DNA of 64,000 bases from Desulfobacterium sp. (GTDB lineage: Bacteria; Desulfobacterota; Desulfobacteria; Desulfobacterales; Desulfobacteraceae), in NCBI GenBank assembly GCA_030145245.1, contig JAQYWC010000065.1:124001-188000 (forward strand), given 5' to 3'. A model generated the notes under the pieces. The model ran no database searches. It saw nothing but the letters and a program-made list of their open reading frames with translations, and had not been told where the DNA came from. A program made the translations under genes and the position numbers. This document shows, one piece after another, positions 35,936-45,388 of the stretch; positions within the stretch are counted from its first letter, which is position 1; each line of letters starts with the position of its first letter.

Positions 35936-36616
35936 ATGAAGATTGAAACCGTTTCCATCCCGGTCAACCCAGACGAATCGGTCTCCGGCATCCTTGCCGC
36001 ACCCGACACCCTGAACCACAACAGCAGCACCGCTCTTGTCTTTGCCCACGGCATGGCGAACGACATGCACCATCCCTCCATCGTGGGTGTGGCAGAGGGG
36101 CTTGCCAAACTTGGCTTTATCACCCTGAGGTTCAATTTTCCCTACCGGGAAAAGGGAAGGAAATCCCCCGATCCCGAGCCCAAGCTGATCAAAGCATGGC
36201 AGAGCGCCCTCACCTTTCTCCAGGACAGACCGGATAAAGCCTGGAACACCCTGGTGGCCGTGGGCAAATCCTTAGGTGCCAGGATCGCTTCCAAGGCGGT
36301 GGCAAACAATGCCATCACACCGGATCGGCTCATATTCCTCGGCTACCCCCTCCACGCCCCGGGCAGGAAAGACAGCCCCAGGGACGCCCACCTCTACGAA
36401 ATTACGGTTCCAATGCTCTTTTTCGAAGGCACACGGGATCCCTTCTGCGATCTTGGCCTGCTGCAAAGAGTTTTTAACAGGCTCACCTTTCCCCGGGACC
36501 TTGAAATCATCGAAAACGGAGACCACTCCTTTAACCTGCCCAAATCAGACCCGCGAAGAGACAAGGATGTGCACGAGCAAATAGTAAAAAAATGCCAGAT
36601 ATGGCTCCAGCAATAG
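35936..36616 (+). CDS. Alpha/beta-hydrolase (dienelactone-hydrolase/Tex30-like), copy 2
   Basis: A 226-residue paralogue of the enzyme at 28051, sharing VFAHGMANDMHHPSI, FNFPYREKG, GKSLGAR, FLGYPLHAPG and the ENGDHSFN histidine. The catalytic triad appears complete. The two copies are 7 kb apart and flank the azl, MFS and hisA genes, suggesting an old duplication. The substrate is unknown. Confidence 0.85.
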   Translation: MKIETVSIPVNPDESVSGILAAPDTLNHNSSTALVFAHGMANDMHHPSIVGVAEGLAKLGFITLRFNFPYREKGRKSPDPEPKLIKAWQSALTFLQDRPDKAWNTLVAVGKSLGARIASKAVANNAITPDRLIFLGYPLHAPGRKDSPRDAHLYEITVPMLFFEGTRDPFCDLGLLQRVFNRLTFPRDLEIIENGDHSFNLPKSDPRRDKDVHEQIVKKCQIWLQQ

Positions 36617-36699
36617 AAGAATCGGATTTAGTTTGAAAAAAGGGATATAATTCTGGCCACAATTTTCTTGAGAACGACCGAAAACAGATAGCGGGGCAA

Positions 36700-37473
36700 A
36701 TGGCAAAACAGTTCAAAAGGATATGCGTTTTATTCATCACGATACTTGTGTTTAAAGCGGCTTATGCCGAAGAAACCATCGTCATTACGACGGGAGAATT
36801 ACCTCCCCGGTATTCAGAAGATTTAAAGTACAATGGGATTATGCCTAGAATTATCACAGAAGCTTTCGCGCTTGAAGGGATCAATACAAGATATAAATTT
36901 TATCCATGGAAGCGGGCACTGGTTACAGCACAAAAAGGTCAGGCAGATGCGACTGCGCTTTGGGGATTCAAGAAAGAACGAACCATACATTTTTATTACA
37001 GCGAACCTGTCCATAAAAGCCAATGGGTCTTTTTCCATCTTAAAAGCAACAACTTTGATTGGAAGACATTTGACGATTTAAAAGAGCTTAAGATAGGAGG
37101 CGTTCGAGAGTTTACTTACGGGGAGGCGTTCTATAATGCGGAAAAGCAGGGAAAGATAAAAGTCAATTGGGTGACTGACGAGCAGCAAACCTTCAAAATG
37201 CTCATGGCAGGAAGACTTGATATAACTCCTGGCCAACCAGAGATTACCTATTTTTATCTGAGCAAATCATTCAGGCCAGAAAAAATCGATCTGTTCAGTC
37301 ATCATCCCAAACCATTTCACAGTTTTAAGCTCCATCTTCTCTTTTCAAAAAAAGTTAAACGGAGCAAACGTCTTTTAAAATCGTTCAACAGGGGAGTGAA
37401 GCATTTAGAAGAGAGTGGAAAACTTCATCAGTTCCTGATTGAGGATGTGAAGCGGGGAGTATATTTAAAGTAG
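36700..37473 (+). CDS. Periplasmic substrate-binding protein (SBP_bac_3-like)
   Basis: A 257-residue protein with a clear signal peptide (MAKQFKR, then ICVLFITILVFKAAYA, cleavage near residue 23). The mature part follows the family 3 solute-binding fold (VITTGELPPRYSEDL, GIMPRIITEAFALEGI, FYPWKRALVTAQKG). No permease or ATPase gene is near, so it may be an orphan binding protein or signalling subunit. It is distinctly AT-rich compared with the hydrolase upstream. A small hairpin (37482-37501) follows the gene without a T run. Confidence 0.83.
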   Translation: MAKQFKRICVLFITILVFKAAYAEETIVITTGELPPRYSEDLKYNGIMPRIITEAFALEGINTRYKFYPWKRALVTAQKGQADATALWGFKKERTIHFYYSEPVHKSQWVFFHLKSNNFDWKTFDDLKELKIGGVREFTYGEAFYNAEKQGKIKVNWVTDEQQTFKMLMAGRLDITPGQPEITYFYLSKSFRPEKIDLFSHHPKPFHSFKLHLLFSKKVKRSKRLLKSFNRGVKHLEESGKLHQFLIEDVKRGVYLK

Positions 37474-37713
37474 CAGATATAGGCTCTCATCCAAGAGAGC
37501 CACAAAGAACCCGGTAACCCATCCGGCCAATAGAGATGGCGACAGAGAATTTGTTCTTATCAGGAATGATAGGAAGCCGGTATATCTCAAATGGAAAAAC
37601 ACCACAACCAGGATTTTCCCGGTGCCGGCCCGGCAGACAAAAGCTGCAGACCGGCCGCCCCGGTAATCGGAACGGCTGATCCGCAGCTTTCTGCCCAAAG
37701 AGGTCACAATTGT

Positions 37714-39354
37714 CTATACGACCTGATCAATGACTGGGGCCCCATCGGGTTCAGAGGTATCTTCAGGCTCACCTGCTTCACGGCTTTCACCGTTTTGAAC
37801 AAAGGCCATTTGCGATAAGAGATCATGCACCCATCTTGTGTCCATTGCTCCGGGCTGCTGAGTTTCATCGTTCTCCGTGGTTCCATCAGGATCAAACAGG
37901 TTGCCCACGGTAAGGGCGTCAAACATATTGGTTACAAATGCTGTCGGTTGCTCAAAGAGATCAAGGATCGCGTGGTTCATCAGATTTCGCGCCATATCAG
38001 CAAACCCGTTTATGGTGTCAAATATCGGCAGCCCCACGGCTTCGGGCGGTGCAAGCACATTGCCACCATCCCCCTGCTCCCGGAAGGCGGCAAAACTTGT
38101 TTTCTGATGATTCAAATCCAGGGCAAACCCTGTGAGTTCATCCTGGTCAAATCCCAGCTCCATGGCCATTCCAAAAGCCGCCTGCAGATCGGAATCGAAA
38201 AAAGCCTGGGCAAGATCGTTTATATTTTCCATGAGTTCGGCAATGGCACTAAGTTCTCCATCATCAAGATCACCTTCAATGGAGAAATTCATTCCTCCGG
38301 CCATGGCCCCCAGGAACATATTGAAACTGGAACCGTCTCCGGTCTCTCCCCCTCCCATAAACGCGGATCTTGCGCTGCCGATTTCGATATTTACAAGATC
38401 GCCATCCCGGGTGAACACCTGAAGGCTCATGGTTTTTGTTTCACCCCCGCCTGCGACAAACCCATTGGAAAACCCCACAGGGGCTGGAGCGTCTGCATTT
38501 TGCCTTAACGATCTCAATCCGTGTCGCAGCAAAGAACGGGCCTTGTTCACTGGGAGAAAGGCATCATCACGCTGTTTTCTTTGGCTGTTTTCAGGAACAA
38601 CCGGATTCTCACGGGCCAGGAGATCGACCATGGTTTTCTGATAGCCAAGTTCAACTCTCTGCTCGATCATTTGAAGACGCCCTGGTTTTTCATCGCCTGC
38701 CGGAGCTTCAACAGGGACTGTAGCCGGGGGGGCAACCGGGGCTTCAATGACGTCGGACCCTGTGTCCGCCATCTCTGCCGGAACGACTTCCGGTTCAACA
38801 GGTTCCTGTGGTTGGGCAACAGGAACGGTTACTTCTGCACCGGATACTTCAACCGCCTCCGGAGGAGGTACGCCAGCAGGGGGGTCAGGCACGGTTCCCC
38901 CGACCTCACCTGCCGGAATTTCCGGTACTGCAGGCGGGTCGACCGCCACAACATTCCCTTGGGGAGAGTCACCTGTCAACCCGGCTTTAATACGGTTGAG
39001 AATCTGCCCGGCAAAGGCAAACGGAGAATCCATGCTCCCATATCCCTGATCGATCATCCCGCCCATATCAAAAAGACCGCCCATGGAATCTGCCAGATTA
39101 TTAAAGAAGGATTGAAGGGGAGAAGTGACACCGTTACTGCCGATGCTGACGCTGTCGTAGCGGACCTCAAGCTGTGAGGAATAGGAATAATTCCCGGACG
39201 AGTAATTAACAGATTGTGAATAGAACAGACTCTGGGACGTTGTGGAAAAAGTTTTCTCTGGCCGGATCACCCTATTACCGGTTTTGAATGACTCTGCCTG
39301 TGGCCTGGCACGGGAGCAACACTGCCGCACACCATGATTAACATTACCTATCAT
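37714..39354 (-). CDS. Unknown protein with Pro/Val-rich linker
   Basis: A 546-residue protein starting at MIGNVNHG, with GAGGTG before the ATG at 39354. The N-terminal 100 residues are Ser/Tyr-rich (SQSVNYSSGNYSYSSQL), and a disordered linker rich in Pro, Val, Glu and Ala spans about 130-230. A conserved-looking middle has LQVFTRDGDLVNIEIG (about 330), and the C-terminal part is acidic and helical with repeated phenylalanines. There is no signal peptide or membrane segment. I do not recognise the family. It is transcribed divergently from the ferredoxin gene at 39842 across a long AT-rich spacer. Confidence 0.65.
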   Translation of the reverse strand: MIGNVNHGVRQCCSRARPQAESFKTGNRVIRPEKTFSTTSQSLFYSQSVNYSSGNYSYSSQLEVRYDSVSIGSNGVTSPLQSFFNNLADSMGGLFDMGGMIDQGYGSMDSPFAFAGQILNRIKAGLTGDSPQGNVVAVDPPAVPEIPAGEVGGTVPDPPAGVPPPEAVEVSGAEVTVPVAQPQEPVEPEVVPAEMADTGSDVIEAPVAPPATVPVEAPAGDEKPGRLQMIEQRVELGYQKTMVDLLARENPVVPENSQRKQRDDAFLPVNKARSLLRHGLRSLRQNADAPAPVGFSNGFVAGGGETKTMSLQVFTRDGDLVNIEIGSARSAFMGGGETGDGSSFNMFLGAMAGGMNFSIEGDLDDGELSAIAELMENINDLAQAFFDSDLQAAFGMAMELGFDQDELTGFALDLNHQKTSFAAFREQGDGGNVLAPPEAVGLPIFDTINGFADMARNLMNHAILDLFEQPTAFVTNMFDALTVGNLFDPDGTTENDETQQPGAMDTRWVHDLLSQMAFVQNGESREAGEPEDTSEPDGAPVIDQVV

Positions 39355-39841
39355 AATGTCACCTCTTCGTAAGTAAAAAAACAATAAAGATGAATCCCTT
39401 AACCAACCAATGGAAAATGATGGAAGAAGTATTCACCAACCAGAACTTGCATATGAACAGCCCCATCTCTTATTACGACAGGTTAATCGGATGTAAACAT
39501 CCATAGGATCACCGGCGAATAGAATCATTTTCATTCCAGGACAGGGACGATGGGCAGACGGACATGGGAAGAAAGGAAATTTTACCGTAAACTACAAATA
39601 TAATATGCTAAATCAAGTTGTTATAAATAATTATCGGCTAATAGAAACATTCCTGAAGCACTGAATACAAAAACGATAAAAGTCCATGGCAGCACCCGTG
39701 TCACCCATGGTGGTTCACACTGGGATCATGGATCTTTTCCAAACAAGGGCGGTTGCCGGAAAAAACCATATTGAGCTATCCCGGCAACCTGTTTCCTGGT
39801 ATGGTCAGGATATTGGTTTGATAACTTTTAACCCCTTGGCA
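39355..39841. other. AT-rich divergent spacer, probable promoters
   Basis: About 490 bp between divergent genes. The part from 39580 to 39670 is strongly AT-rich and probably contains the promoters. An open frame continues from the ferredoxin gene up to 39686, so the real protein could begin there. I see no RNA gene or repeat. Confidence 0.4.
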
Positions 39842-40993
39842 ATGGATGGCTTCCCTTTGCTCTACAAAGAACTGGCTCAACACCTGGACCGCCTTCCCGG
39901 CGGATTCCCTCCCACGGAACGGGGGGTTGAAATAAAGATCCTGGAACTGCTCTTTTCACGGGAAGAGGCAAACCTTGCCCTCTGCCTGACCCTGATATCG
40001 GAACCGGCCCCAACCATCGCATTCCGTGCAGGCCTGCCCCTTGCTGAAACAGAAAAGCGCCTGGAATCCATGGCGGCAAAGGGGCTCATTTTCAGGTCCA
40101 GACAGCCGGACAAACCGCCGGTTTACATGGCGGCCCAGTTTGTGGTGGGGATATGGGAATACCAGGTGGGCCGGCTCACCCCGGAACTTGTCACCCTGAT
40201 GAACGACTATATGCCGGATCTCATGGACCCAAAGGTCTGGAAACAGATTCCCCAGATGCGAACCGTTCCCGTGGGACGAAGCATCGATACCCATCTTGAA
40301 GTGATGACCTATGAGCGGGCCGAAGAGCTGGTAAAAGCCAAACGCCACTTTGTGGTGGCGCCCTGCATCTGCAGAAAAGAGAGACAGATGCAGGGAGAGG
40401 GGTGTGACAAGCCCATGGATGTCTGCCTCTCCTTTGGGGATGACGAAAATTTTTTCATCAAAAACAATTTCGGCCGCAGGGCAACCCTGACCGAGGTACT
40501 CGACATCCTTAAGCAGGCGGACCGGGCAGGCCTGGTGCTCCAGCCGAGCAACGGCAGGGAGATCACCTGGCTCTGCTGCTGCTGCGGCTGCTGCTGCGGG
40601 ATATTAAGAACCCTCAAGACCTATCCAAACCCTGGGCAACTGGTCTCTTCTGCGTTCCAGGCCACGGCAGCCCCGGATCTGTGCACGGGGTGCGGCGTGT
40701 GCGAAAAACGGTGTCCCATGGATGCCATTCAAATGGACAACGACCATGCAACCCTCGACCCTGGCCGCTGCATCGGCTGCGGACTCTGCGTCTCCACCTG
40801 TCCCACAAGGGCATTATCCCTTGCAAGAAAACCCGGCCCCCTTCAGCCCCATGTTCCAAAGGATGTTGTTTCAGCATCGTTAAGACTGTTGTGGAAACGG
40901 GGTAAGATGGGTCCGGCAGGCCTTCTGTCCATGGTGGGCAGATCGTTCATGGACCGTTACCGTTCAACAGATCCTGGCAACCGGCACCCCTGA
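39842..40993 (+). CDS. Cysteine-rich 4Fe-4S protein with N-terminal helical domain
   Basis: About 383 residues from MDGFPLLYKELAQHLD; the frame is open to an ATG at 39686 but the upstream residues look non-conserved. The N-terminal 110 residues resemble a winged-helix domain (GVEIKILELLFSREEANLAL). The middle has CICRKERQMQGEGCDKPMDVC and then LCCCCGCCCG, with seven cysteines in ten residues. Two ferredoxin motifs follow (CTGCGVCEKRCP, CIGCGLCVSTCP). It shares this layout with the shorter protein at 23841. Likely an Fe-S or metal-binding redox protein; the polycysteine cluster is unexplained. Confidence 0.8.
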   Translation: MDGFPLLYKELAQHLDRLPGGFPPTERGVEIKILELLFSREEANLALCLTLISEPAPTIAFRAGLPLAETEKRLESMAAKGLIFRSRQPDKPPVYMAAQFVVGIWEYQVGRLTPELVTLMNDYMPDLMDPKVWKQIPQMRTVPVGRSIDTHLEVMTYERAEELVKAKRHFVVAPCICRKERQMQGEGCDKPMDVCLSFGDDENFFIKNNFGRRATLTEVLDILKQADRAGLVLQPSNGREITWLCCCCGCCCGILRTLKTYPNPGQLVSSAFQATAAPDLCTGCGVCEKRCPMDAIQMDNDHATLDPGRCIGCGLCVSTCPTRALSLARKPGPLQPHVPKDVVSASLRLLWKRGKMGPAGLLSMVGRSFMDRYRSTDPGNRHP

Positions 40994-41064
40994 CCCCCAG
41001 TTCACCGGTTTTTACGGGTCACGGTTCAGGTGTCATCGCCAGGCACGGTCGTTCACTAAAAACC

Positions 41065-41087
41065 TGTCAAGAGTGTAGACCTGACCC
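41065..41087 (+). repeat. Dispersed 24-bp repeat, copy 5
   Basis: TGTCAAGAGTG then TAGACCTGACCC. It ends two bases before the ATG of the dikinase-like gene, occupying the place of the ribosome site. Confidence 0.7.
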
Positions 41088-41088
41088 T

Positions 41089-43998
41089 ATGAGAACCCTG
41101 CTTTTCCTGGCAATTTCCGTGCTGGCAGCCCAGGCTGCCCCCCTGCCCGGCCCATTGGTCATGGCAGGCTGGGTCCTGGAGATGAAGGAAGCGCCCCGGG
41201 GGCCCTTCCAGCACCTGCGCTGGTTCTGCAACGACGGCACCGTTCTTGAGCTCCAGGCGTATGGCTGCAAGGATCACGGTGGCGGTGTCCAGCACGGCGA
41301 ATGGACCGAGCAGGTCAAAACAATGCGCCAGAGCGGATATTATATTGCCAACATCTATGCCGGCATGGACCCGGCAGCCTTTCTTGACGATCCCCGGCAC
41401 CCTGGGATGTTAAAGCAGATGATCCTGGAACAGTTCCTGATCAAGGCCGATGACGGCTGGATTTTCCGCAAGGCCCGCTATTACAGGGGCGGCTTGCAGG
41501 CCGAGAGCGAGGACCGGGGAGCCGGGGCACTCCTACACGCACTGGCCGGGGAACCTGGCTGGCGAAACCAGCGGTTTCTCGTTCTCAGGGAGGCGGTGCG
41601 GCTCCTGCCCCGGAATCCCGGGAACGCCCCCATCAGCGAAATGAGACAGCTGAGCCTTGCCATTGCAGACTGGGATCCGGGGTTCACCCCCCTCAGGGCC
41701 AAACTCCATGTCAGGCCGGAGCCAGGCGATGGGGCACAGGTCCGCAACCATGCCGCAACAAAAGGCCTTCCCGGACTTAAGCAATCGTATGAACGCCTGG
41801 CAGCAATCATTGACGAAATATTCCGACCCCGGGATGCAGCACCGGAACTCATTGCCCTGTCAAAGAGCATCCGGGACCCCACCCTCTCCCAAATGCTCCT
41901 GGAGGGAGGCCATCAGCTCCTGGAGGAGAGGGACCCCTCCCTGGGCTTCGCCATTGCCGGCCGGTTGATGGCACAGCTTCGAAATCAGATCCACGACACC
42001 CGGGAGCATGAAAACCTGCTCCCCCTGCTTGATATGGGCGTGACCCTGGAGGATGGGCTGTTCACCATGGGCAACGCCCTGGTGGAGATGCTCCCGGAAT
42101 CGAGCCTGGGCCAGCGCATTGAGTGGCTCAACGCCTGTTCGGACATGATCTACGGCCTGGGCCTGATCTCCCCGCGCCAGTGGCAGGCGCTTGGCAACCG
42201 GTTCTCCTCACTTCTTAAAACCAATCCCTACCTCATGGACTTCCAGGAAAGCCTGGAATACGCTGACCGGATGCCGTCATGGGCAGACCGGAACCTTGGG
42301 TTCCATTTTTCCGAAACCGTGGCCCATCTTGCAACCATCGAACCCATTTCCAGGCGCTTTATCCACGACCGGCTCCACAACAGCATCCTTGCCGTCTACT
42401 CCAGGGTGCTTGAAAGCCTGACAAAGGAGAGCGCCAGGCGATGGGGGATCCAAAACGAACTCTTTGGCCGGAAATTTTCCGTTGGGATCACCGCCTTAAA
42501 TCCGGGCATTGCCAGGGGCGTTATCAGAATCCCGGCAAACAATGGCGATCCAGCGGTTTTCGCCCCTGACGCCATCGTTGTCCTGCCCGCCACCACCCAG
42601 GACCTTCCCCTTGTTGCCGGCATCATCACGGCAGGCCACGGCAACAGCCTCTCCCATGTCCAGCTTTTGGCCCGCAACCTTGGCATCCCCAACATTACAG
42701 TGGCCCGGCACCTTCTGCCCATGCTATACGAGAAGAACAAAAAAAAGGTGGTGCTGGCCGCCAGCCCCGGCGGGGTTGTCCAACTGGTTGAGGACGATGC
42801 CGGCTGGGACAATATCTTTGTTGAAACCGCCGATTCCCGGCCGTCCCGCATCCGGTTGAATCTGAAAAAGCTTGATCTTACAACCCGGGAGTTCATCCCC
42901 CTGGCACACCTGAGGGCAACGGATTCCGGACGGATCTGCGGGCCAAAGGCGGCCAATCTCGGGGAGCTGAAACACCACTTTCCCAAGACCGTTACCAACG
43001 GCCTGGTGATCCCCTTTGGCTGGTTTAAGGCCCTTCTGGATCACCCCCTGGAACCGGGCGCCCCCACCACCTTTGACTGGATACAGCACCAGCACGGCCT
43101 GATCCGGCTATTTCAAGACAATCCCCGGCAACAGGCGAGTCTCACCCAGGATTTTCTATCGCGTCTCCACGACTGGATCCTCACTGCCGATCCCGGGGAA
43201 GAGTTCCGCAACACCCTGAAAGCCGCCATGGAAGAGACATTCGGCCAGGACGGCACCTACGGGGTGTTTGTCAGGAGCGACACCAATGTGGAGGATCTTC
43301 CCGGGTTCTCCGGGGCAGGCCTCAACCTGACCCGGCCCAATGTGGTGGGATTTGAGAACATTCTCACAGCGATCAGACAGGTGTGGGCCTCCCCCTTCAC
43401 CCTCCGTGCCCACGGCTTTCGCCAGGCGCTGATGGAGACACCGGAACATGTCTACCCTTCGGTGCTGCTTATGAAGACGGTGCCGGTTGAAAAATCCGGA
43501 GTCATGGTCACCGTGGACGCAAGGACAGGCCGATCGGGCAGACTCACCATTGCGGTCAACGAGGGGGTGGGGGGGGGGGTCGCAGGCCAGACCGCCGAGG
43601 AGCTGCTGGTCCATACCGAAAGCGGCCAGGTGGAGCTCCTGGCCCAGGCCACGGAACCAAAGAAACGGATCGTGCTTGAAAAAGGCGGCATGGCCAAGGC
43701 TGCGGCAAGCGGCACCCAAGCCGTTTTAAGCGAGGAGGAGATCCGTATACTCACAGCGTTTTCCCGCTCCATTCCGGATCGCTTCCCCATGTTGCGGGAC
43801 GACCAGGACAAGGCCGTGCCGGCCGACATTGAATTTGGTTTCCATGGCGAAAAACTGGCACTCTTCCAGATCCGACCCTTCCTGGAGAGCAGACAGGCCC
43901 GGCAGAACCTCTACCTGAACAGTCTTGACCAGAAGTTAAACGCCTCCCGGGGCATCCGGGTCGACCTTGACCATGTTCCCGGAAAAGGAGTACCATGA
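41089..43998 (+). CDS. Glucan-water-dikinase-like protein with apparent signal peptide
   Basis: A 969-residue protein. The N-terminus MRTLLFLAISVLAAQAAPLP looks like a short signal peptide. Residues about 20-460 are an unrecognised helical region. A phosphohistidine swivel domain follows with GNSLSHVQLLARNLGIPN (H523), and then a C-terminal PPDK-type ATP-grasp (about 615-960: GPKAANLGELKHHFP, VRSDTNVEDLPGFSGAGL, FQIRPF). The order His-domain then ATP-domain is that of glucan water dikinases, reversed relative to PEP synthase, and no PEP-binding barrel is present. It overlaps the serine hydrolase gene by 4 bp. Export of an ATP-dependent enzyme would be odd. The start lacks a ribosome site because a repeat abuts it. 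Confidence 0.75.
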   Translation: MRTLLFLAISVLAAQAAPLPGPLVMAGWVLEMKEAPRGPFQHLRWFCNDGTVLELQAYGCKDHGGGVQHGEWTEQVKTMRQSGYYIANIYAGMDPAAFLDDPRHPGMLKQMILEQFLIKADDGWIFRKARYYRGGLQAESEDRGAGALLHALAGEPGWRNQRFLVLREAVRLLPRNPGNAPISEMRQLSLAIADWDPGFTPLRAKLHVRPEPGDGAQVRNHAATKGLPGLKQSYERLAAIIDEIFRPRDAAPELIALSKSIRDPTLSQMLLEGGHQLLEERDPSLGFAIAGRLMAQLRNQIHDTREHENLLPLLDMGVTLEDGLFTMGNALVEMLPESSLGQRIEWLNACSDMIYGLGLISPRQWQALGNRFSSLLKTNPYLMDFQESLEYADRMPSWADRNLGFHFSETVAHLATIEPISRRFIHDRLHNSILAVYSRVLESLTKESARRWGIQNELFGRKFSVGITALNPGIARGVIRIPANNGDPAVFAPDAIVVLPATTQDLPLVAGIITAGHGNSLSHVQLLARNLGIPNITVARHLLPMLYEKNKKKVVLAASPGGVVQLVEDDAGWDNIFVETADSRPSRIRLNLKKLDLTTREFIPLAHLRATDSGRICGPKAANLGELKHHFPKTVTNGLVIPFGWFKALLDHPLEPGAPTTFDWIQHQHGLIRLFQDNPRQQASLTQDFLSRLHDWILTADPGEEFRNTLKAAMEETFGQDGTYGVFVRSDTNVEDLPGFSGAGLNLTRPNVVGFENILTAIRQVWASPFTLRAHGFRQALMETPEHVYPSVLLMKTVPVEKSGVMVTVDARTGRSGRLTIAVNEGVGGGVAGQTAEELLVHTESGQVELLAQATEPKKRIVLEKGGMAKAAASGTQAVLSEEEIRILTAFSRSIPDRFPMLRDDQDKAVPADIEFGFHGEKLALFQIRPFLESRQARQNLYLNSLDQKLNASRGIRVDLDHVPGKGVP

Positions 43999-45263
43999 AC
44001 GCCCTTATCCGATTCACCCTTGTTGCCCTGGTGCTCTGCCTTGCCAGTCCCGGCCACCCCTATCCCCTTGACGGATTTGCCCGCACAGGCATCCTTCGCC
44101 TGGAGGGGTATCGCCTGGCCCAGGCCGGAAAGGTGACAGCAAGAAGGCTTCCTCCGGGTGCCAGGCTGGCCTGGAACCGGGTCCACCTTCGCCTGAAAGA
44201 CCGGCCCGGGTTCACGATTCCCGAAATAGATCTCCAATTGAGCCGCAAACTCCAGGCGCTTCTGGGCCAGGGGGAGGACCGCTTTGGCATTGCCGTGCTG
44301 GACCTGAGCGATCCGGACCGGCCCGGGTATGGAGAGATCCGCGGCGATTTCAAGGCCAACCCCGGCAGTGTGGGCAAACTTGTGGTGGCACTGGCCGTTT
44401 TCCAGGCCCTGGCTGACATTTTTCCGGACGACACGGAAAAACGGATGCAGCTGCTGCGCACCACCATGGTCCTGGCCGACGACTTTATCATCTCCGACCG
44501 CCACAAGGTGCCCTTCTATACCCTGGAGAGCACAGAGGTTGAACAAAGACCCGTCCGGATGGGTGACCGGGCAAGCCTGTGGACCTGGCTTGACTGGATG
44601 ATGTCGGCAAGCTCCAATGCGGCGGCAAGCATGGTGATGCGGGAGCTGATGCTCCTTGTGCAATTCAAGCAGGCCTACCCGGTTTCTTTGGAAAAAGCCC
44701 AGACCTTTTTCAACCGCACCCCCAGGAACCAATTGGGCAGGCTCCTGGCCTCAAGCCTTCAGGAGCCCCTGACCCGGAACGGCCTTGACCCGGCCTTCCT
44801 TCGCCAGGGCTCCTTTTTCACCAGAAGGGGGAAAGCCCTGGTTCCCGGCACCACCAGCCATGCCACCCCAAGGGAGCTGATGCGCTTTCTTATGAAACTC
44901 GAACAGGGGGCCCTGGTGGACCCGTTCACAAGCCATGAGATCAAGCGGCTTCTTTACATGACCCAGGGGCGTATCCGTTATGCATCATCGCCTGCCCTTG
45001 CCGCCGCCGCCGTCTACTTCAAGTCGGGCTCCCTATACAGCTGCAAGCCTGAGCCAGGGTTCAAGTGCTACAAATACCGGGGCAATGGGATCAACCTGCT
45101 GAACTCGGTGGCCATTGTGGAGCACCCTGCCCCAAGCCCGCGGCTCCACTACATGGTCGTGGTGATGTCCAACGTGCTCAGGAAGAATTCAGCCGTCCTC
45201 CACCAAACCCTGGCAACGGAGATTCATCAGTTGATGGAAATGCGCCACCCTGGCATCAATTAA
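43995..45263 (+). CDS. Exported serine hydrolase of class A beta-lactamase/DD-peptidase fold
   Basis: A 422-residue protein with a signal peptide (MNALIRFTLVALVLCLASPG). Catalytic motifs of the penicillin-recognising fold appear in order: S125-V-G-K128 (SxxK), SASSNAAAS (SxN-type) and FKSGS (KTG-type). It is longer than typical beta-lactamases because of an N-terminal extension and inserts. Its ATG overlaps the end of the dikinase-like gene, so the two are co-translated and probably work together in the envelope. Its last codons (LMEMRHPGIN) recur almost unchanged at 63785-63827, and another serine hydrolase of this kind ends the window. Confidence 0.8.
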   Translation: MNALIRFTLVALVLCLASPGHPYPLDGFARTGILRLEGYRLAQAGKVTARRLPPGARLAWNRVHLRLKDRPGFTIPEIDLQLSRKLQALLGQGEDRFGIAVLDLSDPDRPGYGEIRGDFKANPGSVGKLVVALAVFQALADIFPDDTEKRMQLLRTTMVLADDFIISDRHKVPFYTLESTEVEQRPVRMGDRASLWTWLDWMMSASSNAAASMVMRELMLLVQFKQAYPVSLEKAQTFFNRTPRNQLGRLLASSLQEPLTRNGLDPAFLRQGSFFTRRGKALVPGTTSHATPRELMRFLMKLEQGALVDPFTSHEIKRLLYMTQGRIRYASSPALAAAAVYFKSGSLYSCKPEPGFKCYKYRGNGINLLNSVAIVEHPAPSPRLHYMVVVMSNVLRKNSAVLHQTLATEIHQLMEMRHPGIN

Positions 45264-45320
45264 TGGCAAGGTCTTAATTTGATTTAACCCTTTTATAATT
45301 TACCCATAAAGGATATGTAG

Positions 45321-45349
45321 AAGCCTCTATAAGGGCGGAGAGGAGGCTT
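45321..45349 (+). terminator. Hairpin between serine hydrolase and kinase genes
   Basis: AAGCCTC (45321-45327) pairs with GAGGCTT (45343-45349) around a 15-base loop. There is only a short T run after it. It may be a weak terminator for the 41-45 kb unit or part of the kinase leader. Confidence 0.4.
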
Positions 45350-45388
45350 TCCCACTTGGGAAAATCCAGTGTAAATTAAAGGTGGTGG

